Positions 9,283-17,192 of a stretch of 64,000 nucleotides of DNA are shown piece after piece. Location: the NCBI RefSeq assembly GCF_007997035.1, contig NZ_VOSS01000005.1:78402-142401 (forward strand), given 5' to 3'. The notes under the pieces are model-generated. The model did no database searches and was not told the origin of the DNA. It worked only from the letters and a program-made list of their open reading frames with translations. Each line of letters opens with the position of its first letter. The stretch's first letter is position 1. This DNA is from Ralstonia sp. TCR112 (GTDB lineage Bacteria > Pseudomonadota > Gammaproteobacteria > Burkholderiales > Burkholderiaceae). Position numbers and translations under genes: made by a program.

Positions 9283-9784
9283 TCTGCAGCAACTGTTCGA
9301 CGCCGTGGAATCGCAGCTCAAAGCGCAATTTCCCGACGTCCCCCTCATCGGCTGGGCACCGGAAATCGAAAACAGCATGCCGCTGCCCGCCATCCTGCTG
9401 TATGTCGGCGCGCTGCGCCCGGGTACCGACACCGGCACGGGCCAACCGCCCATCAACATCGTGATCGAGCTGCGCGTCGTTGGCGACCCGACCGAGCCCA
9501 ACGCCGAGGCCGCCATGTGGGCGCTCGCCGCACGGCTCATCAAGGTTCTGCACCACCAGACGTGGGGCCTGCCCGTCACTATGGCCGAGCTGGAAAGCGA
9601 TGGCTTCCACCCAGACGGCATGCGGCCGGATCTCGACGGGTACAGCGTCATCGCCGCTGAATGGAAACACGAGTTTGACCTCGGCCCGCCCGAATGGGCG
9701 TTTGAAGACACCAGCGGCACGACGATCGATTTCGACATCCAGCCGCGCCACACCAATGCCGACCATGAGCTACGAAGCGGGTGA
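9272..9784 (+). CDS. Phage tail terminator-like protein
   Basis: This 170-residue protein lies between the Z-like gene and baseplate gene V. Its start (MLADLQQLFDAVESQL) and central beta-rich part with INIVIELRVVGDP are compatible with a gpU/gp37-type tail-terminator fold, which caps the tail before head joining. I do not recognise a diagnostic motif, so the function is mainly positional. It overlaps both adjacent genes. Confidence 0.6.
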   Translation: MLADLQQLFDAVESQLKAQFPDVPLIGWAPEIENSMPLPAILLYVGALRPGTDTGTGQPPINIVIELRVVGDPTEPNAEAAMWALAARLIKVLHHQTWGLPVTMAELESDGFHPDGMRPDLDGYSVIAAEWKHEFDLGPPEWAFEDTSGTTIDFDIQPRHTNADHELRSG

Positions 9785-10439
9785 AACCGACCGGCGCCTC
9801 GCCTGCATCGTGCAGGCCGGCGTCATCGCAGCGGTGGACGTCGCTGCCGCCCGCTGCACCGTCACCGTCGCTGACTGGACGTCTGACTGGTTGCCGTGGT
9901 GGTCACGTGCCGCCGGCGCCGTGCGCGAATGGCGCCCGCCGTCGCCAGGTGAACAAGCGTTGCTCGTCTCTCCGTCGGGCTGCCTGGAGGGCGGCTTTGT
10001 GCTGGCCGGCTTCTACACAGACCAGCACGGCGGAGCGAACGGCGATTCGGCAGACGTTACCGCCTCCGACTACCCGGACGGCGCCCGCGAGCACTACGAC
10101 CACGCCGCGCACGAATACCGGCTCTCGGTACCGGCCGGCGGCCAAATCGTCCTGCAGGTCGGCGATACATCGCTCACGCTGCGCAGCGACGGCGCAGAGT
10201 TGAAAGCGCCGCAACTGCTGGCCGATGTGCCAGCGTCCACCTTCACGGGGAATGCCTTGGTGGAGAAGGCGCTGGCGTTCCTCGGCGGGCTGACCGGGCA
10301 GGGCGCCGCCGGCGGCACGGCTGTCGCCATTCAAGGCGGCATTCAGGCCACCGACGATGTCGTTGCCGGCGATATATCGCTGCGCGGTCACTCGCACATG
10401 GAGCAGGGCGACGGCGCCCCGGTGGGCGAGCCGTTCTAG
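9765..10439 (+). CDS. Baseplate assembly protein V (spike)
   Basis: The 224-residue protein resembles P2 gpV, the membrane-piercing spike of contractile tails. An N-terminal OB-like domain (PGEQALLVSPSGCLEGGFVLAGFY) is followed by a beta-helical part rich in short repeats. The C-terminal segment LRGHSHMEQGDG holds an HxH pair, which in gpV-type spike tips coordinates metal. The start ATG overlaps the previous gene. It marks the change from lambda-like head genes to P2-like tail genes. Confidence 0.9.
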   Translation: MSYEAGETDRRLACIVQAGVIAAVDVAAARCTVTVADWTSDWLPWWSRAAGAVREWRPPSPGEQALLVSPSGCLEGGFVLAGFYTDQHGGANGDSADVTASDYPDGAREHYDHAAHEYRLSVPAGGQIVLQVGDTSLTLRSDGAELKAPQLLADVPASTFTGNALVEKALAFLGGLTGQGAAGGTAVAIQGGIQATDDVVAGDISLRGHSHMEQGDGAPVGEPF

Positions 10440-10459
10440 GTTTCCCAATCATCAATCCC

Positions 10460-10484
10460 AAGGCGGCCATGTGCCGCCTTTTTT
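10460..10484 (+). terminator. Terminator-like hairpin between V and W
   Basis: AAGGCGGC and GCCGCCTT form a perfect eight-base-pair stem with a five-base loop followed by Ts. It lies inside what should be one late operon. It may act as an attenuator, a processing site, or be bypassed by the late antiterminator. Confidence 0.65.
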
Positions 10485-10497
10485 CGTTGGAGGCACT

Positions 10498-10830
10498 GTG
10501 GCCATCGTCGGCATGAACAGACGCACGGGCGCGCTGCTCTCGGGCATGGACCACCTGCTGCAAAGCCTGACCGACATCCTCAGCACACGCCGCGGCACGC
10601 GCCGCGAGCGGCCTGACTACGGCAGCGATCTGCCCGACCGGGTCGACCTGCCCATCACGCGCGGCTGGGTGGCCGCTGCGCAGGCAGAAGCCGCCCGCGC
10701 CATCACGCGTTGGGAGCCGCGTCTGCGTCTCTCCCGTGTGCGCGTGGAGGGCATCGAAGAGGGCAAAGTGGCTTGGCGTGTTGTAGGGCTCTACAACGAG
10801 CGGGCCGTCGATCTGAAGGTATTGTCATGA
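10498..10830 (+). CDS. Baseplate assembly protein W (gp25-like)
   Basis: The 110-residue protein belongs to the P2 gpW / T4 gp25 baseplate wedge family: MDHLLQSLTDILSTRRGTRRERPDYGSDL is the typical N-terminal core, with the RPDYGS signature. I place the start at GTG 10498, seven bases after TTGGAGG, since a longer frame runs back through the preceding hairpin. An ATG at 10513 is a possible alternative. The stop overlaps the J start. Confidence 0.92.
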   Translation: MAIVGMNRRTGALLSGMDHLLQSLTDILSTRRGTRRERPDYGSDLPDRVDLPITRGWVAAAQAEAARAITRWEPRLRLSRVRVEGIEEGKVAWRVVGLYNERAVDLKVLS

Positions 10831-11714
10831 GCGTAATCGACCTTTCCGCACTGCCACCGCCCGACGTCGTTGAGCCACTCGACTTCGAGGCGGCCTACCA
10901 GCGGCACCTTGCGACCTTCAGGGCGCTGTGTCCGGAGTGGTCCGCCACCATGGAATCTGACCCCGTGGTCAAGCTGATCGAGCTGCTCGCGTACGTCGAC
11001 GTCCAACAGCGCGCGCACGTGAACGACTCCGCACGGTCGACCATGCTCGGCTTTGCCGTCGGTGCGGATCTCGAACACCTCGCCGCCGGGCTGGACACTA
11101 AACGGCTTGTTGCCGTGCCGGGCGACCCGGAAGCGTTCCCGCCGGTCGCGCCCATCATGGAATCGGAAGCCAGCTTGCGCACACGTGCGCAGGGTGCATT
11201 CGAACGCCTGTCCGTCGCCGGCCCGCGCGCCGCGTATGAGTTACACGCACGCGCCGCAGACGGCCGCGTGGCAGACGCGCGCGCCATCTCACCGGCGCCG
11301 GCGGAAGTCATCGTTTCCGTGCTTAGCAACGAAGGCGACGGCACCGCGTCGGACGAGCTCATCGAGCGCGTGCGGCAGGCGCTGAGCGATGAAGACGTCC
11401 GCCCGCTGGCCGACCGGCTGACCGTGCAGGCGGCGCGCATCATCCGATACCCCCTGCGCGTCGTGCTGTACCACTACCCAGGCCCCGAGGCTGAGCCCAT
11501 GGTGGCCGCCGCATGGGAGCGGCTCCAAGCCTACGCGCAAGAGCAGCGACGTATCGGCCGGGACGTCCGCCGCTCCGCCATCTTTGCAGCGGCGCACGTA
11601 GCAGGCGTACAGCGCGTGGAAGTGACCGAGCCAGCGGAAGACATCATTGTCGATCTGACAGAGGCGTCTTACTGCACCGGCATCGACGTCGTTGTCGGGG
11701 GCGCGGATGAGTGA
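10827..11714 (+). CDS. Baseplate assembly protein J
   Basis: The 295-residue protein matches the P2 gpJ baseplate family, with the MESDPVVKLIELLAYVD segment near residues 40-60 characteristic. It forms the outer wedge of the baseplate. The ATG at 10827 overlaps the W stop (ATGA) and the C-terminus overlaps gene I. Ala/Arg-rich composition is normal for this phage. Confidence 0.93.
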   Translation: MSVIDLSALPPPDVVEPLDFEAAYQRHLATFRALCPEWSATMESDPVVKLIELLAYVDVQQRAHVNDSARSTMLGFAVGADLEHLAAGLDTKRLVAVPGDPEAFPPVAPIMESEASLRTRAQGAFERLSVAGPRAAYELHARAADGRVADARAISPAPAEVIVSVLSNEGDGTASDELIERVRQALSDEDVRPLADRLTVQAARIIRYPLRVVLYHYPGPEAEPMVAAAWERLQAYAQEQRRIGRDVRRSAIFAAAHVAGVQRVEVTEPAEDIIVDLTEASYCTGIDVVVGGADE

Positions 11715-12327
11715 CAAAACGCTGCTGCCCGCAAACGCCACACCGCTCGAGCGGGCAGTGGCGCAAACCATCCTGACGCTGCTCGATACCCCCGTCCCGC
11801 TCAATCAGCTTTGGGATGTGGACACGTGCCCCGTGCCGCTGCTGCCCTACCTGGCAAGCGCCCGCTCGGTCGACCGCTGGAATGCCAACTGGCCCGAAGA
11901 GGTTAAGCGCCGCGTCGTGCGAGACGCGTTTGCCGTGCACCAGCGCAAGGGCACGGCAGGCGCGCTGCGTCGCGCGCTCGAGCCGCTGGGCTACCGGCTG
12001 ACCGTTCGGGAGTGGTGGCAAACGCAGCCACCCGGCACGCGCGGCACGTTCTCACTCGACGTCGGCATCGAGACCACGGGCGCGACGGAAGCCACCTACG
12101 ACGAGATCGAGCAGATCGTCGACGACGTGCGGCCGCTATCAAGACACCTGACAGGGCTCACGCTCAGCGCAGAGATCGCCGGTTACGCCGGCACCCACGC
12201 CGCCTGCCTGGAGGGTGACACAGTAACCGTATACCCGTACATGCCCGAGGCAATTGCCACAGAAGGCGCCACGCGCAGCGCGGTCGCCGCCCATGTTGTT
12301 GAAATCACTACGGTATCGAATGGCTAA
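11707..12327 (+). CDS. Tail protein I
   Basis: The 206-residue product resembles P2 gpI, a baseplate wedge protein linking the fibre to the tail. The conserved N-terminal part contains LLPYLASARSVDRWNANWPE and the following HQRKGTAGALRRAL. Its start overlaps J and its stop overlaps the fibre start, preserving the V-W-J-I-H order of P2. Confidence 0.92.
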   Translation: MSDKTLLPANATPLERAVAQTILTLLDTPVPLNQLWDVDTCPVPLLPYLASARSVDRWNANWPEEVKRRVVRDAFAVHQRKGTAGALRRALEPLGYRLTVREWWQTQPPGTRGTFSLDVGIETTGATEATYDEIEQIVDDVRPLSRHLTGLTLSAEIAGYAGTHAACLEGDTVTVYPYMPEAIATEGATRSAVAAHVVEITTVSNG

Positions 12328-13942
12328 GTACTATGCGACTTTGACGGAGACGGGCGAGGCCAAGATGGCCCGCACGCTCGTTTCTAACACGATGGTCCCG
12401 CTCACCGAAATGGCCGTGGGCGATGGCGGTATCGACGGCGGCGCAGATGTGGATGTGATGCCGAGCGCCGCCCAACGCGCACTCGTGCGCGAACGCCACC
12501 GCCGGCCGCTGAATCGCCTTGTGCGTGACGAGAAGAACCCCAGCATCGTCATTGCGGAGGTCTATCTGCCCGAAGAGGTGGGCGGATGGTGGTCTCGCGA
12601 GTTGGGCCTGTACGACCAAGACGGCGAGCTGTTCGCGGTCGCCAACGTGCCGCCCAGCTACAAACCAGTGCTTGCGGAGGGCTCCGGTCGTGGTCAGTTC
12701 TTCCGCATGATGCTGATCCACAAGGCGGCGGGCAATATCGTTCTGAAGATCGACCCGGCCGTGGTCGTGGCAACGCGCGAGTATGTCGACGACGAGGTGC
12801 AGGAACTGCGCCTGGCGCTCGAGGAAAAGGCGGACAAGGCGACCACCCTCGCGGGCTACGGCATCACGGACGCTGTGACGGTGGCGCAAGGCAGGGCGGC
12901 GGGCATCGGCGCAGACCTGAGCCTGACCAACGGGATTGTCGGCGATCTGAACGCGGTGACAGAGCCCGGCGAGTACTACTACAACGCGACGAACACCAAT
13001 GGGCCGTCCGTCTACGGCCTGCTGAAGGTATGGCGCGAGCACGGGACCACCGTCTATCAGCTCGCGCATGCAGACACCAATGACGTCTACACCCGCCGCC
13101 TGCTGAACGGGGCGTGGGTGCCCTGGCGCAAGCTTGCCGCAACCGACAGCCCCGAGTTCACCGGTATACCGCGTGTGCCGACACCTGCCATTGGCGATAA
13201 CAGCTTGCAGGTGGCAAACACTGCCTTTGTGCGCGCCTACGTGGCGTCTGCCGTCACCGGCAACGAAGTGGGGCGCATCTTCTTTGAGGTACGCACGCTG
13301 CCTCGCGCGGGCTGTTTGCGGCTGAACGGAGCTTTGCTCATGCGAGCCGACTACCCAGAGCTATTCGCCTATGCGCAAGGCACCGGTGCCATGGTGACCG
13401 AGGCCGAATGGTCTGCCAACGCGTGGGGATGCTTCTCCATTGGAGACGGGCAGTCCACCTTCCGGCTGCCGGAGTTCCGCGGCGAAGGTTTGCGGTGCTG
13501 GGACGACGGGCGTGGCATCGATGGCAAGCGCGGCGTCGGCACATGGCAAGACAGCCAGAACCGGCAGCACACGCACACTGGCGCCAGCGCTGCGGCGGGC
13601 GAACACGCGCACTTGGCGTGGACCGACGCCCAAGGATGGCACGCTCACACCGGCTCCACGTCGGTGGGCGGTGCACATGCTCACGGTATCGGGGGTGGCA
13701 CACCCGTCGCCCCGGTGGGCGCCTGGTCATACCGCGATGCAGGCGGCACTTGGTCGGTCACCAGTACCACGGACGGCAACCACAGCCACACCGTGAGCCT
13801 GGACGGCAACGGTTCGCACGGCCACAACGTCGGCATCGGCGCCAACGGCTCGCACAGTCACGTCATCACCATCAACGCGGACGGCGGCACGGAGGCGCGC
13901 ATGCGCAATGTCGCCTTGCTCGCCATGATCCGCGCATTTTGA
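12320..13942 (+). CDS. Tail fibre protein with His-x-His collar-like tip
   Basis: This 540-residue protein begins with MAKYYATLTETGEAKMAR, the conserved N-terminus of P2-type tail-collar fibre proteins that binds the baseplate. The middle is repetitive. The last 150 residues contain a phage tail-collar-like segment (FRLPEFRGEGLR) and then seven His-x-His pairs in a Gly/Ser-rich context, as in trimeric fibres with metal-filled tips. The segment is the likely receptor-binding end. It overlaps gene I by eight bases, and the fibre chaperone follows. Confidence 0.9.
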   Translation: MAKYYATLTETGEAKMARTLVSNTMVPLTEMAVGDGGIDGGADVDVMPSAAQRALVRERHRRPLNRLVRDEKNPSIVIAEVYLPEEVGGWWSRELGLYDQDGELFAVANVPPSYKPVLAEGSGRGQFFRMMLIHKAAGNIVLKIDPAVVVATREYVDDEVQELRLALEEKADKATTLAGYGITDAVTVAQGRAAGIGADLSLTNGIVGDLNAVTEPGEYYYNATNTNGPSVYGLLKVWREHGTTVYQLAHADTNDVYTRRLLNGAWVPWRKLAATDSPEFTGIPRVPTPAIGDNSLQVANTAFVRAYVASAVTGNEVGRIFFEVRTLPRAGCLRLNGALLMRADYPELFAYAQGTGAMVTEAEWSANAWGCFSIGDGQSTFRLPEFRGEGLRCWDDGRGIDGKRGVGTWQDSQNRQHTHTGASAAAGEHAHLAWTDAQGWHAHTGSTSVGGAHAHGIGGGTPVAPVGAWSYRDAGGTWSVTSTTDGNHSHTVSLDGNGSHGHNVGIGANGSHSHVITINADGGTEARMRNVALLAMIRAF

Positions 13943-13950
13943 GGGTTCAC

Positions 13951-14658
13951 ATGCTGATTCACCATTACGACAACCAGACAGGCCAGTACTGCGGCAGCCA
14001 GTTGGCCGATGCAGATCCGCGCTCCCCGGGGCGCTGGCTGTTGCCGGCTTTCGCTACAGATCAGGTGCTACCAGAGCGCACCGCCGAATCGTGGCCGTTC
14101 TTTCGCGACGGCGAATGGGTGCTGCTGCCAGACTTTCGAGGCAAGGTGCTGTATCGAACCGACACGGGCGAGCGGGCGGAAATTGTCGCACCCGGAATCC
14201 GCCCGCAAGACATTGGGCTGACAGTTGACCCGCGGCCTTCCAATGACCACGTCTGGAAGGACGGCGCGTGGCAGTTGTCCGCCGAGCAGGTTGCCAAGCG
14301 TGCGCGCGATGAAGCGATGACCGCCTTCAATGAAAAGATGGAAATCGCAAGACAGGCCAACGCCGGCAAAGCCGATGCTTACGCCGCAGGACTGCTGTCC
14401 GACGTGGAGGTGGCAATTTTCAAGGCGTGGGCCGCGTATCAGATGGATCTCGTGCGCGTCCTGTCTGAGCCGACCTTCCCGGAGCGCATCGATTGGCCTG
14501 ATGAGCCCGATGTAGAAGCCGTGACTGCCAAGGTATTCGCCGAAAAGGCGGCGGCAGAGCAGCTTGAGAAAGAGCGCGCTGAGGAGGCTGCAGCCGCCGA
14601 AGCGGCCCAGACGCCGGTGGATGCCGACAACACCGAGACCCAGACCGCCGACACATGA
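13951..14658 (+). CDS. Tail fibre assembly chaperone
   Basis: The 235-residue protein directly follows the fibre gene. A central segment (KRARDEAMTAFNEKMEIARQA) and a later FKAWAAYQMDLVRV match the tail-fibre assembly family (P2 G / Tfa-like). The C-terminal 45 residues are a Glu/Ala/Thr-rich tail, longer than usual. The start is the ATG at 13951 with GAGGG upstream. It helps the fibre trimerise and may stay bound to it. Confidence 0.85.
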   Translation: MLIHHYDNQTGQYCGSQLADADPRSPGRWLLPAFATDQVLPERTAESWPFFRDGEWVLLPDFRGKVLYRTDTGERAEIVAPGIRPQDIGLTVDPRPSNDHVWKDGAWQLSAEQVAKRARDEAMTAFNEKMEIARQANAGKADAYAAGLLSDVEVAIFKAWAAYQMDLVRVLSEPTFPERIDWPDEPDVEAVTAKVFAEKAAAEQLEKERAEEAAAAEAAQTPVDADNTETQTADT

Positions 14659-14760
14659 CGCAAGCCCCATAGGAAACCGACGCACCGCTCCCTACCGTAA
14701 CGAGAGTCACTGGCGCGCAGCCATGACGATCCATTCACGCTAAACAGTTGAGGAGCAATC

Positions 14761-14994
14761 ATGACCAAAGTCGTCGTCAAGCTTATTGGGCACAACAAAG
14801 AGAATCTGGTCGGCCCGGCCGTCACGGTGGGCTCGAAGCGGTGGGGCCACAACGGAGTCGATTTCGGCAAGGAACAAGAGGTCACACCCGGCACGCATAC
14901 CGTCACGGTGTACAGCGCAGGAAACGTCGTGCGTACGCTCCACGCCGAAGTGCCCAACGACGAGCACTTTGCGATTGACATCGATATCGACTAG
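14761..14994 (+). CDS. Small hypothetical phage protein
   Basis: A 77-residue protein with a good ribosome-binding site (GAGGAGC before ATG). The sequence MTKVVVKLIGHNKENL and a beta-rich pattern ending in IDIDID suggest a compact beta-sandwich, but I do not recognise the family. It stands alone between the fibre chaperone and the sheath operon, followed by a terminator, which is where phages often carry small morons or fibre accessory proteins. Confidence 0.7.
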   Translation: MTKVVVKLIGHNKENLVGPAVTVGSKRWGHNGVDFGKEQEVTPGTHTVTVYSAGNVVRTLHAEVPNDEHFAIDIDID

Positions 14995-15031
14995 ATCGAC
15001 GTCAGCCGCCCGCCTGCCGCAACGCATCAGC

Positions 15032-15058
15032 AAGCCCCGCCACCGAGCGGGGCTTTTT
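15032..15058 (+). terminator. Intrinsic terminator before the sheath genes
   Basis: AGCCCCGC and GCGGGGCT form an eight-base-pair stem with a six-base loop and a T-run. It lies 38 bases after the small orphan gene and before the sheath gene, so the sheath-to-D genes probably have their own transcript. Confidence 0.85.
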
Positions 15059-15085
15059 CATCTCCACTTCCCAGCGAGGAGCCGC

Positions 15086-16249
15086 ATGGCATCTTCTTTC
15101 TTCCACGGCATCACCACCACGATTGTCGACACCGGCCCGCGCCCGATCGCCGTGCCGTCGTCGTCCATCATCGGGTTGGTGGACACCTACACCCCTGGCG
15201 CGGATCTCGTGCAACCCGATGTGCCGGTGCAGATCACCAACCCGCGCGAGGCGGCGCAGGCCTTCGGTCAAAACAGCGCCATCACGCGCGCCATCAACGC
15301 CATCTATGCGCGCACCTCGGCCGTCATCGTGGCGACCGGCGTGGCGGAGTCGGAAGACGCCAACGCGCTCACGTCCGACATCATCGGCGGCGTCACGGCG
15401 GGCGGCGTACGCACAGGCCTGCAGTCGATGCTCGACGCCAAATCGCGCTTCAACGTGCAGCCGCGCTTGCTGATCGCGCCCGGCTTCTCCGCGCGCCAGC
15501 CGGTGGCAACAGCAATGGATGGGCTTGCCGCCAAGCTGCGCGCCGTGAGCATCATCGACGGGCCGAACACCACCGACGAGGCCGCACTCGCGTACGCACG
15601 CAACTTCGGCTCCAAGCGCCTCTACATGGTCGACCCGGGCGTGCGCACGTGGGACACCGCGGCCAATGTGGAAGTCGATGCACCGGCATCCGCCTACGTG
15701 GCCGGCCTGTTTGCCTACACCGATGCGGAATACGGCTACTGGGCGTCTCCGTCCAACAAGGAATTCGTGGGCATCACTGGCACCGGCCGGCCCATCGAGT
15801 TTCTCGACAACGATCCGACCTGCCGCGCCAACCTGCTCAACGAGGCTCGCATCGCCACCATCATTCGTGACGGTGGCTATCGCCTGTGGGGCAACCGCAC
15901 GTTGTCCGCCGATCCGAAATGGTCGTTCGTCACGCGCGTGCGCACGCTGGACATCCTCATGGATGCCGCGCAGGCCGGCCACAAATGGGCCGTCGACCGT
16001 GGCATCACAAAAACCTACGTCCACGACGTCACCGAAGGCCTGCAGGCATTCATGCGCGACCAGCGCAACGCAGGTGCCCTGATCAATTTCGAGGTCTATG
16101 CAGACCCGGTGCTGAACACCGCCAGCCAGATCGAGCAGGGCCGCGTCGTGTGGAACGTGCGCTTTACCGATGTCATCCCGGCAGAAAACCCGATCTTCCG
16201 CTTCGAGGTCACCAACGAGTGGCTGACCGAAGTGCTCGACACCAAATAA
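15086..16249 (+). CDS. Contractile tail sheath protein (FI)
   Basis: At 387 residues the protein has the P2 FI length. The N-terminus contains HGITTTIVDTGPRPI, the family hallmark, and the C-terminal part with DVTEGLQAFMRDQRN and IPAENPIFRFEV fits the sheath domain. I chose the ATG at 15086, preceded by GAGGAGC. The sheath surrounds the tube and contracts on infection. Confidence 0.96.
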   Translation: MASSFFHGITTTIVDTGPRPIAVPSSSIIGLVDTYTPGADLVQPDVPVQITNPREAAQAFGQNSAITRAINAIYARTSAVIVATGVAESEDANALTSDIIGGVTAGGVRTGLQSMLDAKSRFNVQPRLLIAPGFSARQPVATAMDGLAAKLRAVSIIDGPNTTDEAALAYARNFGSKRLYMVDPGVRTWDTAANVEVDAPASAYVAGLFAYTDAEYGYWASPSNKEFVGITGTGRPIEFLDNDPTCRANLLNEARIATIIRDGGYRLWGNRTLSADPKWSFVTRVRTLDILMDAAQAGHKWAVDRGITKTYVHDVTEGLQAFMRDQRNAGALINFEVYADPVLNTASQIEQGRVVWNVRFTDVIPAENPIFRFEVTNEWLTEVLDTK

Positions 16250-16258
16250 CGGAGGTGC

Positions 16259-16765
16259 ATGTTGGTACCCGAGACACTCTACAACTTCAACCTGTTCGTG
16301 GATGGCACGAACCTCGCAGGGCAGGCGTCGGAACTGACGCCGCCCAAGCTCAAGATCAAGACCGAGGACTACCGCGCCGGCGGCATGGATGCGCCCGTCA
16401 AGCTGGACATGGGCATGGAGGCGATGGAAGCGTCGTTCTCGCTCGTCACGCTGTCGACCGCCGTGCTCAAGCTGTTTGGTCTGGCCGACCAGAACGCCTT
16501 TAACGGCACCTTCCGTGGCGCCTTGCGCACCAAAGACGGCAAGACCCGCAGCGTCGTGCTCGTGCTGCGCGGGATGCTCTATGAGGTCGATCCGGGCTCG
16601 TGGAAACCCGGCGAGAAGTCCGAATCCAAATACTCCGTCAGCGCCGATTACTACAAGCTCGAAATCGACGGCCGCGTCTGGCACGAGATCGACGTGCTCG
16701 GCTGCAAGCGCGTCATTGACGGCGTCGACCAGCTCGCCGAAGTCCGCGTTGCCATCGGCCTGTAA
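16259..16765 (+). CDS. Tail tube protein (FII)
   Basis: The 168-residue product resembles the P2 FII major tail tube protein: MLVPETLYNFNLFVDGTNLAG at the start and the central DMGMEAMEASFSLV are typical. It lies nine bases after the sheath gene with GGAGG before the ATG. It stacks as hexamers to make the inner tube. Confidence 0.95.
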   Translation: MLVPETLYNFNLFVDGTNLAGQASELTPPKLKIKTEDYRAGGMDAPVKLDMGMEAMEASFSLVTLSTAVLKLFGLADQNAFNGTFRGALRTKDGKTRSVVLVLRGMLYEVDPGSWKPGEKSESKYSVSADYYKLEIDGRVWHEIDVLGCKRVIDGVDQLAEVRVAIGL

Positions 16766-16788
16766 GCCACCACAAGAGACCCACCACG

Positions 16789-17109
16789 ATGCAAACCACC
16801 ACCATCAAGCTGAAATTTCCCGCCGTCGTCAACGGCGTTAAGGTCGATGCGCTCACGCTGCGCCAGCCCACGGTGCGCGACATGCGCGTCGCCGGCCAGC
16901 AGGCGGGCGGCGATGAAGAGCTGCGCGAGATCCTGCTCTTCGCGTCGCTCGCCACCGCCGGGCAGAACGACATCGAGGGCCTGACCTACGTCGACTACCA
17001 GCGCGTGCAGCGCGGCTACTTTCGGCTGCTGGCCGACCGCGAGGCTACCGATGCCGGACATCAAGCGGCTGACCAAGCGCCTGCTGTCGATGGGCGTCAG
17101 CCCGCGTGA
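16789..17109 (+). CDS. Tail assembly chaperone E
   Basis: The 106-residue protein matches the E/41/14 tail assembly chaperone family (LRQPTVRDMRVAGQQ, LTYVDYQRVQRGYFRLL). It binds the tape measure before tube polymerisation. The last 20 or so residues overlap a second reading frame that encodes the E'-like protein, the arrangement in which many phages make a frameshifted longer product. Confidence 0.88.
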   Translation: MQTTTIKLKFPAVVNGVKVDALTLRQPTVRDMRVAGQQAGGDEELREILLFASLATAGQNDIEGLTYVDYQRVQRGYFRLLADREATDAGHQAADQAPAVDGRQPA

Positions 17110-17158
17110 CATTGACGCCATGACGGTCGACGACATGGTCTGGTGGTTGACCGACTGA
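17051..17158 (+). CDS. Small tail protein E'-like, in overlapping frame
   Basis: A 35-residue frame (MPDIKRLTKRLL...) ends in DMVWWLTD, recalling the short GpE+E' family with its Trp-rich end. It overlaps the end of gene E in the +1 (equivalently -2) frame, and the frame is open upstream back to 16985. The ATG has GAGG seven bases before it, so independent starting is possible; a programmed frameshift joining E to E' is the alternative. No clear slippery heptamer was seen. Confidence 0.65.
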   Translation: MPDIKRLTKRLLSMGVSPRDIDAMTVDDMVWWLTD

Positions 17159-17192
17159 CGCGGCAACGCAGCGCCACACAGCAGGAGCACGG

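Noticed and set aside
12853..13960. CRISPR-like repeats in the fibre gene
   Set aside because: The repeats are imperfect codon-level repeats of His/Gly/Ser segments in one protein frame, not direct repeats with unique spacers.
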